A DNA stretch of 64,000 bases. Origin: Frankia sp. AgB1.9. GTDB taxonomy: Bacteria; Actinomycetota; Actinomycetes; Frankiales; Frankiaceae. The stretch is from NCBI RefSeq assembly GCF_016786355.1, contig NZ_JADWYX010000001.1:1-64000 (forward strand), in the 5' to 3' direction. Both the position numbers and the translations under genes were made by a program. This document shows positions 8,302-16,088 of this stretch, piece after piece. The notes under the pieces are model-generated. The model was not told the origin of the DNA. It was given only the letters and a program-made list of their open reading frames with translations, and made no database searches. The stretch's first letter is position 1, and the number at the start of each line of letters is the position of its first letter.

Positions 8302-9399
8302 ATGATCGCCCCGCTTGGAGATGGGGTCGTGTCCCGGACGGGCACCTTTACCGGGTCGGCTGGACCTGTCAGCTTGGGAGGGGTGCGGGCGCTGATCAGG
8401 TACTGTGCGACGCCGGCCGGCCGCGTCGCCTATTCGATGACGGGTTCGGGTCCGGCCTTGTTGTGCGACTCGGGCTGGATCACCCATCTTCGCGGTCAGC
8501 TGGACCTGTTTTCTTTCGGTGCGTTTGTGGAGGGCCTGGCGCAGCATTTCTCGGTGATTCGTTTCGACAAGCCCGGATGCGGCCTGTCGGACCGGGACGG
8601 CGTCGATCTTTCGTTCGACGGGCAGGTCGCCGCGGCGCTGGCGGTCGCCGACGCGGCCGGCGCACGCCGCTTCCGACTGTTCGGCGCCTCGCAGGGGGGC
8701 CAGCTCGCCGCCGCGATCGCGGCGGGGCACCCGGAACGCGTCGAGGCGATGGTGGTCTACGGAATGTGCGCCAGCGGCCGGGATCTGGCCCCGGCCGACG
8801 TCAGGACCTCGGTCGTGGCGCTGGTGAGGGCGCACTGGGGGATGGGGCTCCAAGCGCTGGCGCGTGCGTTCGTGGCCGATCCCACCGCTGACGATGTGGC
8901 GGCTTTCGCCCGGTTCCAGCAGGCGAGTGCCACCGCGGCGGCAGCCGCCCGGCTGCTGGAGGTCTACTACGACACGGACATCCGAGCGCTACTTGCGGCG
9001 GTGCGGACGCCGACCGCGGTCCTGCACCGCGAAGACGACCGAGGGACCGGGTTCGAGCTGGGCCGCGAGGTCGCCGCGCTTGTTCCCGGCGCGGTCTTGG
9101 TTCCGCTGCCGGGCTCCAGCCACCTCTACTACCACGGTGACTGGGCGGCGGTCCTGGACGCGGTACTCGCGTTTCTGAGGCAGCCCTCGCGCGGTGGGCA
9201 ACGGCTGACCGTCCGCGAGTTCGAGGTGGCCGAGCTGGTCACCGAAGGTCTCACCAACCACGCGATCGCCGGGCGGCTGTCGGTCGCGCCGCGAACGGTC
9301 GAGACGCACGTGGAGAACATCCGTCGCAAGCTGCAGGTCAGTTCCCGGGCCCAGATCGCGGCCTGGACCACCGAACAGCGGCTACGCCAGAGCTTCTGA
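8302..9399 (+). CDS. Alpha/beta hydrolase fused to LuxR-type helix-turn-helix
   Basis: A two-domain protein of up to 365 residues. Residues about 35-290 form an alpha/beta hydrolase with the nucleophile elbow FGASQGG, a candidate acid in HREDDRGTG and the catalytic His in PGSSHLYY. The C-terminal 65 residues are a LuxR/NarL helix-turn-helix (LTVREFEVAELVTEGLTNHA, then the APRTVETHVENIRRKL recognition region). Such fusions probably sense a small ester or lactone and bind DNA. The start is uncertain: ATG 8302 has no ribosome site, GTG 8329 has GGAG 8 nt upstream, and GTG 8383 best matches the family's usual N-terminus. It precedes the luciferase-like gene at 9582, a possible target. Confidence 0.85.
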   Translation: MIAPLGDGVVSRTGTFTGSAGPVSLGGVRALIRYCATPAGRVAYSMTGSGPALLCDSGWITHLRGQLDLFSFGAFVEGLAQHFSVIRFDKPGCGLSDRDGVDLSFDGQVAAALAVADAAGARRFRLFGASQGGQLAAAIAAGHPERVEAMVVYGMCASGRDLAPADVRTSVVALVRAHWGMGLQALARAFVADPTADDVAAFARFQQASATAAAAARLLEVYYDTDIRALLAAVRTPTAVLHREDDRGTGFELGREVAALVPGAVLVPLPGSSHLYYHGDWAAVLDAVLAFLRQPSRGGQRLTVREFEVAELVTEGLTNHAIAGRLSVAPRTVETHVENIRRKLQVSSRAQIAAWTTEQRLRQSF

Positions 9400-9581
9400 C
9401 GGATCGGTCGAACGCCCGATGCCAGCGCCCGTCGACCGGCCCAGGACCGGAATGGAGTGGTTCCGTACCGGTAGTTCACCCGATGGTTGGCCCGGTGCCG
9501 CGGTCCTAACGTCAAACCCATGTTCCATGCATCGGCGCACTGCGGCGCCCACGTCCCGCACTTGGCCGCTTCGGAGGCGTC

Positions 9582-10634
9582 ATGACCGTCCGGCGCGGCG
9601 TGGGGCTCACACCGATGGAGACCCGGCGGGATGTCATCGTCAAGGCCGCGGTGCTGGCCGAGGAACTGGGCTACGAGGCCTTCGCGGTACCCGAGGGATG
9701 GGGGCTGGACTCCACCCCGATCGTGACCGAGATCGCGCTGCGTACCAGCCGGATCCGGCTCGCGTCGGGCGTCCTGTCCGTGTGGGGGCGCAGCCCGGCG
9801 ACGTTGGCGATGACCGCCGCCACCCTGCAGGAGGTCTCCGCGGGTCGGTATGTGCTGGGCCTCGGTGCCAGCACGAAGGCGCTGGCCGAAGGGTTTCACG
9901 ACACGCCGTTCGAGCATCCGGCCGCCAAGCTGCGCGACGTCGTCACCCAGGTTCGCGCGCTGCTCGCCGGTGAGCCGGCCCAGCTGTACCGCCTCCCGGG
10001 CGCGCACCCGCTTCGACTGGGCCAGCGGCCGGCCGCCGAGGTGCCCATCTGGGTCGCGGCGCTCGGCCCGCGTACGACCGAGGTGGCCGCGCAGGTCGGC
10101 GACGGCTGGATCCCCGCGCTGATGGCCCGGGATCACCTCGCCGCGTCGGCGGACCGGCTCCACCGGCTACGCGCGGCCACCGCTCCCGACCGGCCCGCTC
10201 TCACCGTGGCGGCCGGACCGATCACCGTCGCCGACGAGAACCCCGAGACCGCGCGGGCCATCGCCGCCGCCTGTACTGCCTGGTACCTGACGGCGATGGG
10301 CGGTGTCTACGCCCAGTCGGTGTCAAACCAGGGCTTCGCCACCCAGGTTGCCGCGATCGTGGCGGCCAATCCGCGGCCGAGCCCGCGCCGCGGCACGATC
10401 CCGCCCGCCGCGTCCCCCGTGCTCGACCAACTCGCCGCATACGGGACCGGCGACCAGGTCGGCGAGCAGCTCAAGGCGTGGGACCAGGCGGCCGACAGTG
10501 TCACCATCCTGCTGCCACCCGGCCTGCCGTGGCCCACGATCGAGTCCACGCTCGTAGCCGCGGCCCCGCCGACCGGCCCGGACACCGCCCGGCCTGCCCC
10601 TCGTTCCGCGCGGGTTTTCGCTGAGGAGACGTGA
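9582..10634 (+). CDS. Luciferase-like (LLM class) F420-dependent oxidoreductase
   Basis: A 350-residue TIM-barrel oxidoreductase. RYVLGLGASTKAL is the LLM signature, preceded by RIRLASGVLSVWGRSPATLA, and PIWVAALGPRTTEVAAQVGDGW is the C-terminal barrel motif. GGAGG lies 4 nt upstream of the ATG. The last 25 residues are Pro/Ala-rich and probably disordered. The stop overlaps the ATG of the methyltransferase gene (TGATG), so the two are coupled. It is a different subclass from the LLM enzyme at 2905. Confidence 0.88.
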   Translation: MTVRRGVGLTPMETRRDVIVKAAVLAEELGYEAFAVPEGWGLDSTPIVTEIALRTSRIRLASGVLSVWGRSPATLAMTAATLQEVSAGRYVLGLGASTKALAEGFHDTPFEHPAAKLRDVVTQVRALLAGEPAQLYRLPGAHPLRLGQRPAAEVPIWVAALGPRTTEVAAQVGDGWIPALMARDHLAASADRLHRLRAATAPDRPALTVAAGPITVADENPETARAIAAACTAWYLTAMGGVYAQSVSNQGFATQVAAIVAANPRPSPRRGTIPPAASPVLDQLAAYGTGDQVGEQLKAWDQAADSVTILLPPGLPWPTIESTLVAAAPPTGPDTARPAPRSARVFAEET

Positions 10635-11248
10635 TGGGCTTCTACGACGACCAGGTGGTGCCCCGCCTTACCGATGTAGCCCTCGGCCGGCCGATGGAGG
10701 AGACCAGGGCCCAGGTGACGGCCGGGCTGGCCGGCGAGGTGTTGGAGATCGGTTTTGGCTCGGGACGCAATCTTCCGCATCTTCCGGCGGCCGTGACTCG
10801 CCTGCTCGTGGTCGAGCCCGCCGCCGTCGGACGCACCCTCGCGGCGCCGCGCATCGCCGCGGCACCCTTCCCGGTCGAGTTCGTCGGCGACGACGGCCAG
10901 GCGCTGCCCGTCGCGGACGCGTCGGTCGACCACGTGCTCTCGACCTGGACGCTGTGCACCATCCCCGACGCCGAACAGGCGCTGCGCGAGATCTACCGAG
11001 TGCTGCGGCCCGGCGGCACGATGCACTTCACCGAGCATGGCCGCTCGCCCAGACCACGAGTCGCCCGCTGGCAGGACCGGCTCACCCCCGCCTGGGGCCG
11101 AATCGCCGGAGGCTGCCACCTCAACCGTCGGATCGACGATCTGGTGCAGAAGTCCGGACTGATCCTGAAGTCGGTCCAGACGTATCCGATGGAGGGGACA
11201 GCGCTGCTCGGCTTCGCCTACGAGGGCATCGCGTCGAAACCGGACTGA
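10634..11248 (+). CDS. Class I SAM-dependent methyltransferase
   Basis: A 204-residue methyltransferase of the Methyltransf_11 type. Motif I is VLEIGFGSGRNLPHL, motif II falls at LLVVEPAAVGR, the acidic DDGQALPVADASVDHV marks motif III, and LREIYRVLRPGGTMHFTEHG is the post-motif strand. The target is probably a small molecule or lipid; the acceptor is unknown. ATG 10634 is preferred over GTG 10631 because GAGGAG then sits 5 nt upstream. It is cotranscribed with the luciferase-like gene and convergent with the acyl-CoA dehydrogenase unit. Confidence 0.88.
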   Translation: MGFYDDQVVPRLTDVALGRPMEETRAQVTAGLAGEVLEIGFGSGRNLPHLPAAVTRLLVVEPAAVGRTLAAPRIAAAPFPVEFVGDDGQALPVADASVDHVLSTWTLCTIPDAEQALREIYRVLRPGGTMHFTEHGRSPRPRVARWQDRLTPAWGRIAGGCHLNRRIDDLVQKSGLILKSVQTYPMEGTALLGFAYEGIASKPD

Positions 11249-11275
11249 CAGCCCCCGAGCCCGGCCGCGGGGCTG
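11249..11275. terminator. Possible terminator between convergent units
   Basis: A 7-bp stem CAGCCCC / GGGGCTG with a 13-nt interior starts at the stop of the methyltransferase gene. It is short and has no T-run, so it is only a weak terminator candidate for this convergent junction. Confidence 0.3.
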
Positions 11276-11356
11276 GATGACCGTGCGCTGCCATGCGGCC
11301 CCGCGACCCGGGCTGGATTTCCGCTGCCGACCGGCTCGCCCGACGCCTGACCCGGC

Positions 11357-12625
11357 CTATGACCCGTGGCGCACGTCCCGGAAGGGGACCCCGCGGTCGA
11401 GGGAGGTCTCGCGGGGCATGCCGAGGACGCGTTCGGCGATGGCGTTGCGGGCCATCTCGGTGGTGCCGCCCGCGATGCTCATCAGCTGGCGGACCAGGTA
11501 GCTCGTACCCTGGTCGCCCAGCAACTGCCCGGCGTCGTCGTCCAGGGAGGCGGCGACGGCGTCGGGGCCGGCGAGCTCGAAGCCGATCGTAGAGAAGCGC
11601 CCCGCGGCCACGCCGTGCATCAGCCGGCTGAGGGAGGCGAACTGGTCGGAGGCCCCGCCGGTGGCGATCGCGGTGTGAACTCGGTGATCGAGCTCGCGCA
11701 TCGCGACGCTCAGCGCGTGTGCCTCCCCGATGAGGTCCCGAGCGGCCGGGTCGTCCAGCCTGCCGGCGACCTCGGCCAGGTGCATCAGCCCGGCGGCCGG
11801 CCCGTCGACGGCCTGGCCACCCGCCGTGGCGGTGGGGTGCAGGGTGAGCGGCGACGAGTGGAAGGTGCGCTCGTAGAACAGCCATCGGGTGGCCACGGTC
11901 CAGCCGTCGTCGACGCCGCCGACGCGGGCGCTGTCCGGGACGACGACGTCGGTGAGGTACTCCTGGCAGAACTCCCGGTTGCCATTGATCATTTCGATGC
12001 GGGAGACCTCGATGCCCGCCTGGTGGATCGGCAGCATGAAGACGCTGAGGCCGCGGTGCTTCGGCACGTCCCAGTTGGTCCGGGCCAGGCACAGACCCCA
12101 GTCGGACCACCAGGCGCCCGTCGTCCAGATCTTCGATCCGTTGAGCACCCAGTCGTCGCCCTGGCGCACCGCGCTCGTGCGCACGCCCGCCAGGTCCGAC
12201 CCCGAGCCGGGTTCCGAGAGGAACTGCATCCACAGCTCGTCGCCGCGCAGGATCGCGGGTATGTGGGCCAGCTTCTGCTCTTGCGTGCCGAACTCCAGGA
12301 TCACCGCGGCGCAGGGGGTCATCGTGGGTACCTGGAACCGCCAGGGATAGCGGTAACCAGCGAGCTCCTCGTCGAACACGGCGGCGTGCGCGGGAGTGAG
12401 GCCGAGGCCGCCGTACTGCTTGGGGAAGCAGATCCCGGCGAAGCCGCCGTCGAACAACAGCCGCTGCAGCCGTCGTTCCTCGGCAACCTCGGCCAGCTCC
12501 TCCTCGTCGGAGCGGGTCGCCATCTGCCGCACCCCGCCCGCCGGAACGGTGGGCATGTTCTCGCGCAGCCAGCCGCGGGCCCGCAGCCGGAACTCCTCGA
12601 TCGGTTCGAGCTCGCCGGTGCTCAT
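11357..12625 (-). CDS. Acyl-CoA dehydrogenase
   Basis: A 422-residue flavoprotein of the acyl-CoA dehydrogenase family. Visible landmarks are the N-terminal helical domain, QFLSEPGSGSDLAGVRTSA (flavin-binding loop), VLNGSKIWTTGAWWSDWGL, and the C-terminal SIAGGTTEMARNAIAERVLG that contacts FAD. The position usually bearing the catalytic Glu is not certain. ATG 12625 was chosen because it overlaps the upstream stop (ATGA); the open frame runs further. It is the downstream member of two adjacent, dissimilar dehydrogenases, an arrangement that in actinobacterial steroid and cholate pathways makes a heteromeric enzyme; that parallel is inference. Confidence 0.92.
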   Translation of the reverse strand: MSTGELEPIEEFRLRARGWLRENMPTVPAGGVRQMATRSDEEELAEVAEERRLQRLLFDGGFAGICFPKQYGGLGLTPAHAAVFDEELAGYRYPWRFQVPTMTPCAAVILEFGTQEQKLAHIPAILRGDELWMQFLSEPGSGSDLAGVRTSAVRQGDDWVLNGSKIWTTGAWWSDWGLCLARTNWDVPKHRGLSVFMLPIHQAGIEVSRIEMINGNREFCQEYLTDVVVPDSARVGGVDDGWTVATRWLFYERTFHSSPLTLHPTATAGGQAVDGPAAGLMHLAEVAGRLDDPAARDLIGEAHALSVAMRELDHRVHTAIATGGASDQFASLSRLMHGVAAGRFSTIGFELAGPDAVAASLDDDAGQLLGDQGTSYLVRQLMSIAGGTTEMARNAIAERVLGMPRETSLDRGVPFRDVRHGS

Positions 12626-13779
12626 CGGTCCGTCGCCTTCCGCTCGTGGTTGCGCCGTTCGAGGAGGTCCGTCAGCCGCAGCCGATGCTCGCGGGGCGTC
12701 CCGATCAGCGCGCGTCCCAGCGCGACCCGGCGCAGGGAGAAGTGCAGGTCGTGCTCGAACGTGAGGCCGATACCGCCGTGCATCTGGACGCAGTCCTGAC
12801 ACAGCTCCGGACCGTGGTCACCGATGTAGGACTTCGCGACGCTGGCGAGCTCGGTGGCCCGGTCCGTGTCGTCGCCCGCGACGGCCTCGGTCGCGGCGTC
12901 GACGAGCGCGTTACTGGTCTCCAGCCACATCTTCATGTCGGCGAACCGGTGTTTGAGCGCCTGGTACGAGGCCAGCGGCCGGCCGAAGGAGTACCGGTCC
13001 GCGGCCCAGGCGACGGTCAGCTCGAAGGCCCGGTCCATCGCCCCGGCCATCTCGGCCACCTGAATGACCAACGCCTCGCGTAGCTGCCGCTCCGCCTCTG
13101 CGGCCGCGTGACCGGGCTCGCCGAGAACCGCCGTCGCCGGCACCTGAACCCCGTCGAAGGCGACCCGGGCGAAACGGCGGGTCACATCGATCGACCGCAG
13201 CTGGGTGACCGTCACTCCGTCCTGCGCGGCGGGCACGAGCAGTTGCACCAGGCCGCCCTCGGCTCGCGCGGTCACCAGGAACAGGTCGGCCTGCGCGCCG
13301 TGCTCGACGGGGGACTTGACTCCGGAGAGCACCCATCCGGCGCCCGACCGCTCGGCGACGGCGCCGATGTCGCCCAGCCCGCCATGCGGACGCGGCTCGC
13401 TCCAGCACCACGAGGCGACCGCCTCGCCGGCGCACAACGCTCCCAGCGCCTCGGTCGCCGACTCCCCGCCGACGCGTGACAACGCGGAGGCCACGACGTT
13501 CGTCGACAGCAGCGGGCCAGGGGCCGCCGCCCGGCCGAACTCGTGAGCCAGGAGCGCCAGATCGGCGAGTCCGTTGCCGCTGATGCTTCCGCCACCGTGC
13601 TCCTCGGCCACCAGCATCGAGGTCCAGCCCAGCTCGGCGCCGGTCTTCCAGTAGCCCGGCTCGTAGCCCTCCGGCGTGTCCCGAAGCTCGCGCAACACGC
13701 TGGTCGGTACCGCGTCCTGCAGGAACCTCCGGGTCGTCCCGACGAAAAGCTCCTCGTCAGCCGTCAGGCCTGACTTCAC
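12622..13779 (-). CDS. Acyl-CoA dehydrogenase (second subunit type)
   Basis: A 385-residue acyl-CoA dehydrogenase-family protein, divergent from its neighbour. It has ADRYSFGRPLASYQALKHRF and CVQMHGGIGLTFEHDLHFSL, the C-terminal FAD/dimer-interface motifs, while the central flavin loop SWCWSEPRPHGG is atypical (no TEP-x-x-GSD). This pattern suits the partner chain of an alpha2-beta2 dehydrogenase. The start is GTG 13779 with a purine-rich AGGAAGAG just upstream. It overlaps the downstream dehydrogenase gene by 4 nt. Confidence 0.9.
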   Translation of the reverse strand: MKSGLTADEELFVGTTRRFLQDAVPTSVLRELRDTPEGYEPGYWKTGAELGWTSMLVAEEHGGGSISGNGLADLALLAHEFGRAAAPGPLLSTNVVASALSRVGGESATEALGALCAGEAVASWCWSEPRPHGGLGDIGAVAERSGAGWVLSGVKSPVEHGAQADLFLVTARAEGGLVQLLVPAAQDGVTVTQLRSIDVTRRFARVAFDGVQVPATAVLGEPGHAAAEAERQLREALVIQVAEMAGAMDRAFELTVAWAADRYSFGRPLASYQALKHRFADMKMWLETSNALVDAATEAVAGDDTDRATELASVAKSYIGDHGPELCQDCVQMHGGIGLTFEHDLHFSLRRVALGRALIGTPREHRLRLTDLLERRNHERKATDR

Positions 13780-13848
13780 GTCTCTTCCTCTCCACGTCCA
13801 TCAGGCAGCCAGTTCCGCCAGGATGCGCCCCGCAGGCGAGCGCGGGCG

Positions 13849-15036
13849 TCAGACGGAGACGCTGACACCCATGAGACGGGCGAGGTTCCCACCCATGATC
13901 TTGCGGATGGTCTCCTCGGGCGCCCCTTCGAGCTCCTTGAGGTAGCTGACCGGGCTGGCCAGGCCCTCGGGGTGCGGGTAGTCCGAGCCGAAGAGCACGT
14001 TGTCCGCCCCGATCATCTCGGCGAGCGCGGGCAGGTCGTCCTCCCAGAACGGGCTGACGTGGACGTTGCGCCTGAAGACCTCGATCGGGTTCTCCAGGAA
14101 CGTCTGCGGCATCTTCTTGTAGGCGTTCTTCAGCGACTTCAGCAGCGGTTCGACCCAACTGCTGCCGTTCTCGATGACGGCGATCTTCAGCGCCGGGAAG
14201 CGCGACAGCGCACCGTGGCAGATCAGCGACGCCACCGAGTCCTCGATCGGGCGCCACAACCCGATCAGCCCGAACGCGCTCTGGTTCGCGAACGGGGTGT
14301 ACTCGTTGTTGATGCCGATCCAGTCATCGACGTAGCGCTGGTAGCCGCTGTCGGAGGAGTGCATCGCGACGAGGACGTCGTGCTGGACGACCCGCTCCCA
14401 GAAGGGGTCGAACTCCGGCAGGCCGAACGACCGCGAGCCACGGATGTCCGGCACCGGCGCCGGCCGGATCAGGACGACCTTCGCGCCGCGCTCGACCACC
14501 CAGTCCAGCTCCGCGATCGCCTTCTCGACGTTGGGAAGCGTGATCACCGGAGTGCTGAAGATCCGGTCCAGGCCGTTGTAGTTGAACTGCCACGTCTCGT
14601 ACATCCACTCGTTGAGCGCGTGGATAACCGCGTGCATCGCGCCGACGTCGTCGCGCAGCCGCTCCTCGACGAGGCTGGCCAGGGTCGGGAACATCAGCGC
14701 GCGGTCCAGCCCCTGCTCATCCATGAGCTCGATCCGGGCGGCCGGCTCCTGGAAGGCCGGGAGGGAGCGCATCGGCTTGCCGACGATCTCGCGGTAGCTC
14801 CGGCCCTCGGGGTTGCCCTTGCGGTAGTAGTCCTCCTGCGCCCCGGGCCTGGCGACCACCGCGAAGGTCGGGTTCGGGATGTAGTCGCTGATCTGGCCCT
14901 TGACCGCGATCTTGGTGCGACCGTTCACCTCGACGAACGTGATGACGCTCTTGTAGCGCTCCGGCAGGAACTTCGTGAGCGCGTCGGCGGTCTCGTAGAA
15001 GTGGTTGTCGCAGTCGAAGACGGAGTACTCAGCCAT
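13849..15036 (-). CDS. Amidohydrolase-2 family protein (paralogue 3)
   Basis: A 395-residue barrel hydrolase with FDCDNHFYE and LFGSDYPHPEGLA metal and catalytic motifs. It is closely related to the protein at 110-1303: long shared blocks include GRTKIA, SDYIPNPTF, SYREI.GKP, FPTLASL.EERL and HAVIHALN. This implies a fairly recent duplication or the same reaction in two branches. It leads the leftward unit whose next genes are two acyl-CoA dehydrogenases and is divergent from the TetR gene at 15141. No Shine-Dalgarno is obvious; TATCAT 7 nt before the ATG suggests a leaderless message. Confidence 0.92.
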   Translation of the reverse strand: MAEYSVFDCDNHFYETADALTKFLPERYKSVITFVEVNGRTKIAVKGQISDYIPNPTFAVVARPGAQEDYYRKGNPEGRSYREIVGKPMRSLPAFQEPAARIELMDEQGLDRALMFPTLASLVEERLRDDVGAMHAVIHALNEWMYETWQFNYNGLDRIFSTPVITLPNVEKAIAELDWVVERGAKVVLIRPAPVPDIRGSRSFGLPEFDPFWERVVQHDVLVAMHSSDSGYQRYVDDWIGINNEYTPFANQSAFGLIGLWRPIEDSVASLICHGALSRFPALKIAVIENGSSWVEPLLKSLKNAYKKMPQTFLENPIEVFRRNVHVSPFWEDDLPALAEMIGADNVLFGSDYPHPEGLASPVSYLKELEGAPEETIRKIMGGNLARLMGVSVSV

Positions 15037-15055
15037 GGGCCGATGATACGGCCAA

Positions 15056-15069
15056 CGGTAACCTTACCG
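15056..15069. promoter_or_regulatory. Operator copy 1, CGGTAACCTTACCG
   Basis: Perfect 6-2-6 inverted repeat CGGTAA-CC-TTACCG, 20 bp upstream of the amidohydrolase start at 15036. The same half-sites recur at 15090-15103 and, with two changes, at 15126-15139. It is the likely binding site of the divergent TetR protein. Confidence 0.75.
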
Positions 15070-15089
15070 TCAACTGTAACGACTGTGCT

Positions 15090-15103
15090 CGGTAAAGTTA
15101 CCG
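15090..15103. promoter_or_regulatory. Operator copy 2, CGGTAAAGTTACCG
   Basis: Second perfect 6-2-6 inverted repeat with half-sites identical to copy 1, centred 34 bp from it in the middle of the 104-bp divergent intergenic region. Repeated perfect half-sites make chance unlikely. Confidence 0.75.
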
Positions 15104-15125
15104 TGGGCTGCAGTCATGCTTGAGA

Positions 15126-15139
15126 CGGTAGGTTTACAG
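15126..15139. promoter_or_regulatory. Operator copy 3 (imperfect), CGGTAGGTTTACAG
   Basis: Third site, with one change in each half relative to CGGTAAnnTTACCG, centred 36 bp from copy 2 and ending one base before the TetR ATG at 15141. Binding here would block the TetR gene's own promoter, so it may give weaker, autoregulatory control. Confidence 0.6.
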
Positions 15140-15140
15140 C

Positions 15141-15770
15141 ATGAGCGAGCTGACTTTGCGGGACCGGACCCGCGCGAAGCGGCGCGCGGCAGTCGTGCGC
15201 AGCGCCCTGCGGCTCTTCGCGGAGCAGGGCTACGAGTCGACGCCCATCGCCCAGATCGCCGACGACGCGGAGGTTTCCCCCCGCACCGTGTCGTTGTACT
15301 TCGCCTCCAAGCGTGACCTCGCGCTCGCCTACCAGGCCGACGCCGCCAAGCGGTTCAACGAAACCCTGGCCGAGCGCGAGGACGGCGACACGACGCTGGA
15401 CGTCTTCCGCCGCTGGCTGGAGGACGAGATCGGCACCCATGGCGAGGTACGCAGCCTGCATCGCGCCATGGTTCGGGCCAATCCGACGCTGCGCGGCGCC
15501 CAGAGCGCCGAGAGCCTGGAAGGGCGGCGGGGCACTGTCCTCTCGCTCGCGCGGGACCTCGGCCGGTCGCCCGACGACGTCGTGGTCGCGCTGGTCGGCG
15601 GCGCGATGGACGGGGTGCTCGGCGCCCTGAGCGAGATCCGGCCGGACGAGGTCGATCCGCGCGAGGCGCTGGAGGTCGCCGAGCGCATGCTGCTCGCGCT
15701 GACGGACTCCGCGCGGGCCGAGACCGGCGACCGAGCCGGGCGAAAGAAGCCCTCCCCGCGCGAGAGATGA
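15141..15770 (+). CDS. TetR/AcrR family transcriptional regulator
   Basis: A 209-residue TetR protein. The helix-turn-helix is at about residues 12-60 (ALRLFAEQGYESTPIAQIAD, then a recognition helix in VSPRTVSLYFASK). The C-terminal domain resembles the TetR_C class with a short RRWLEDEIGTHGEVRSLHRA helix. It is divergent from the amidohydrolase/acyl-CoA dehydrogenase unit, and three copies of a CGGTAAnnTTACCG element occupy the shared region, so it very probably represses both directions. The C-terminus ends in a basic tail. Confidence 0.9.
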   Translation: MSELTLRDRTRAKRRAAVVRSALRLFAEQGYESTPIAQIADDAEVSPRTVSLYFASKRDLALAYQADAAKRFNETLAEREDGDTTLDVFRRWLEDEIGTHGEVRSLHRAMVRANPTLRGAQSAESLEGRRGTVLSLARDLGRSPDDVVVALVGGAMDGVLGALSEIRPDEVDPREALEVAERMLLALTDSARAETGDRAGRKKPSPRER

Positions 15771-15791
15771 CCGCCGCCGGCCCGCCTCGCC

Positions 15792-15812
15792 GCCGGGCCT
15801 TGCCGGCCCGGC
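15792..15812 (+). terminator. Terminator of the TetR gene
   Basis: Perfect 8-bp stem GCCGGGCC / GGCCCGGC with a 5-nt loop, 22 nt after the TetR stop. The rest of the 318-nt gap up to 16088 holds no recognisable gene; it presumably contains the promoter of the solute-binding protein gene. Confidence 0.6.
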
Positions 15813-16088
15813 TGGCCGCGTGTTACACATTGCGTCCAGCATCACTTAGGCGACTGCCAAACGACGCGACGTAAAGGGACACGGCGTGCGGGGCGGTCCG
15901 GGTCGTTGTGCCGCGCGAACCGCGCCGCTGAGTCAGCGACGTCGCGACGCCATGACGTCGCAGGCCCGCTGGGCCGCCCGGGACCACGCCGCTCCGTGCC
16001 GCCCGGCTCGCGGCTCGGCCAGACCGGATCCAGCCCTGAACCGAGACCGCGAAGAGATCATTCGCGCAACGATGGGAGGCACGACTTC

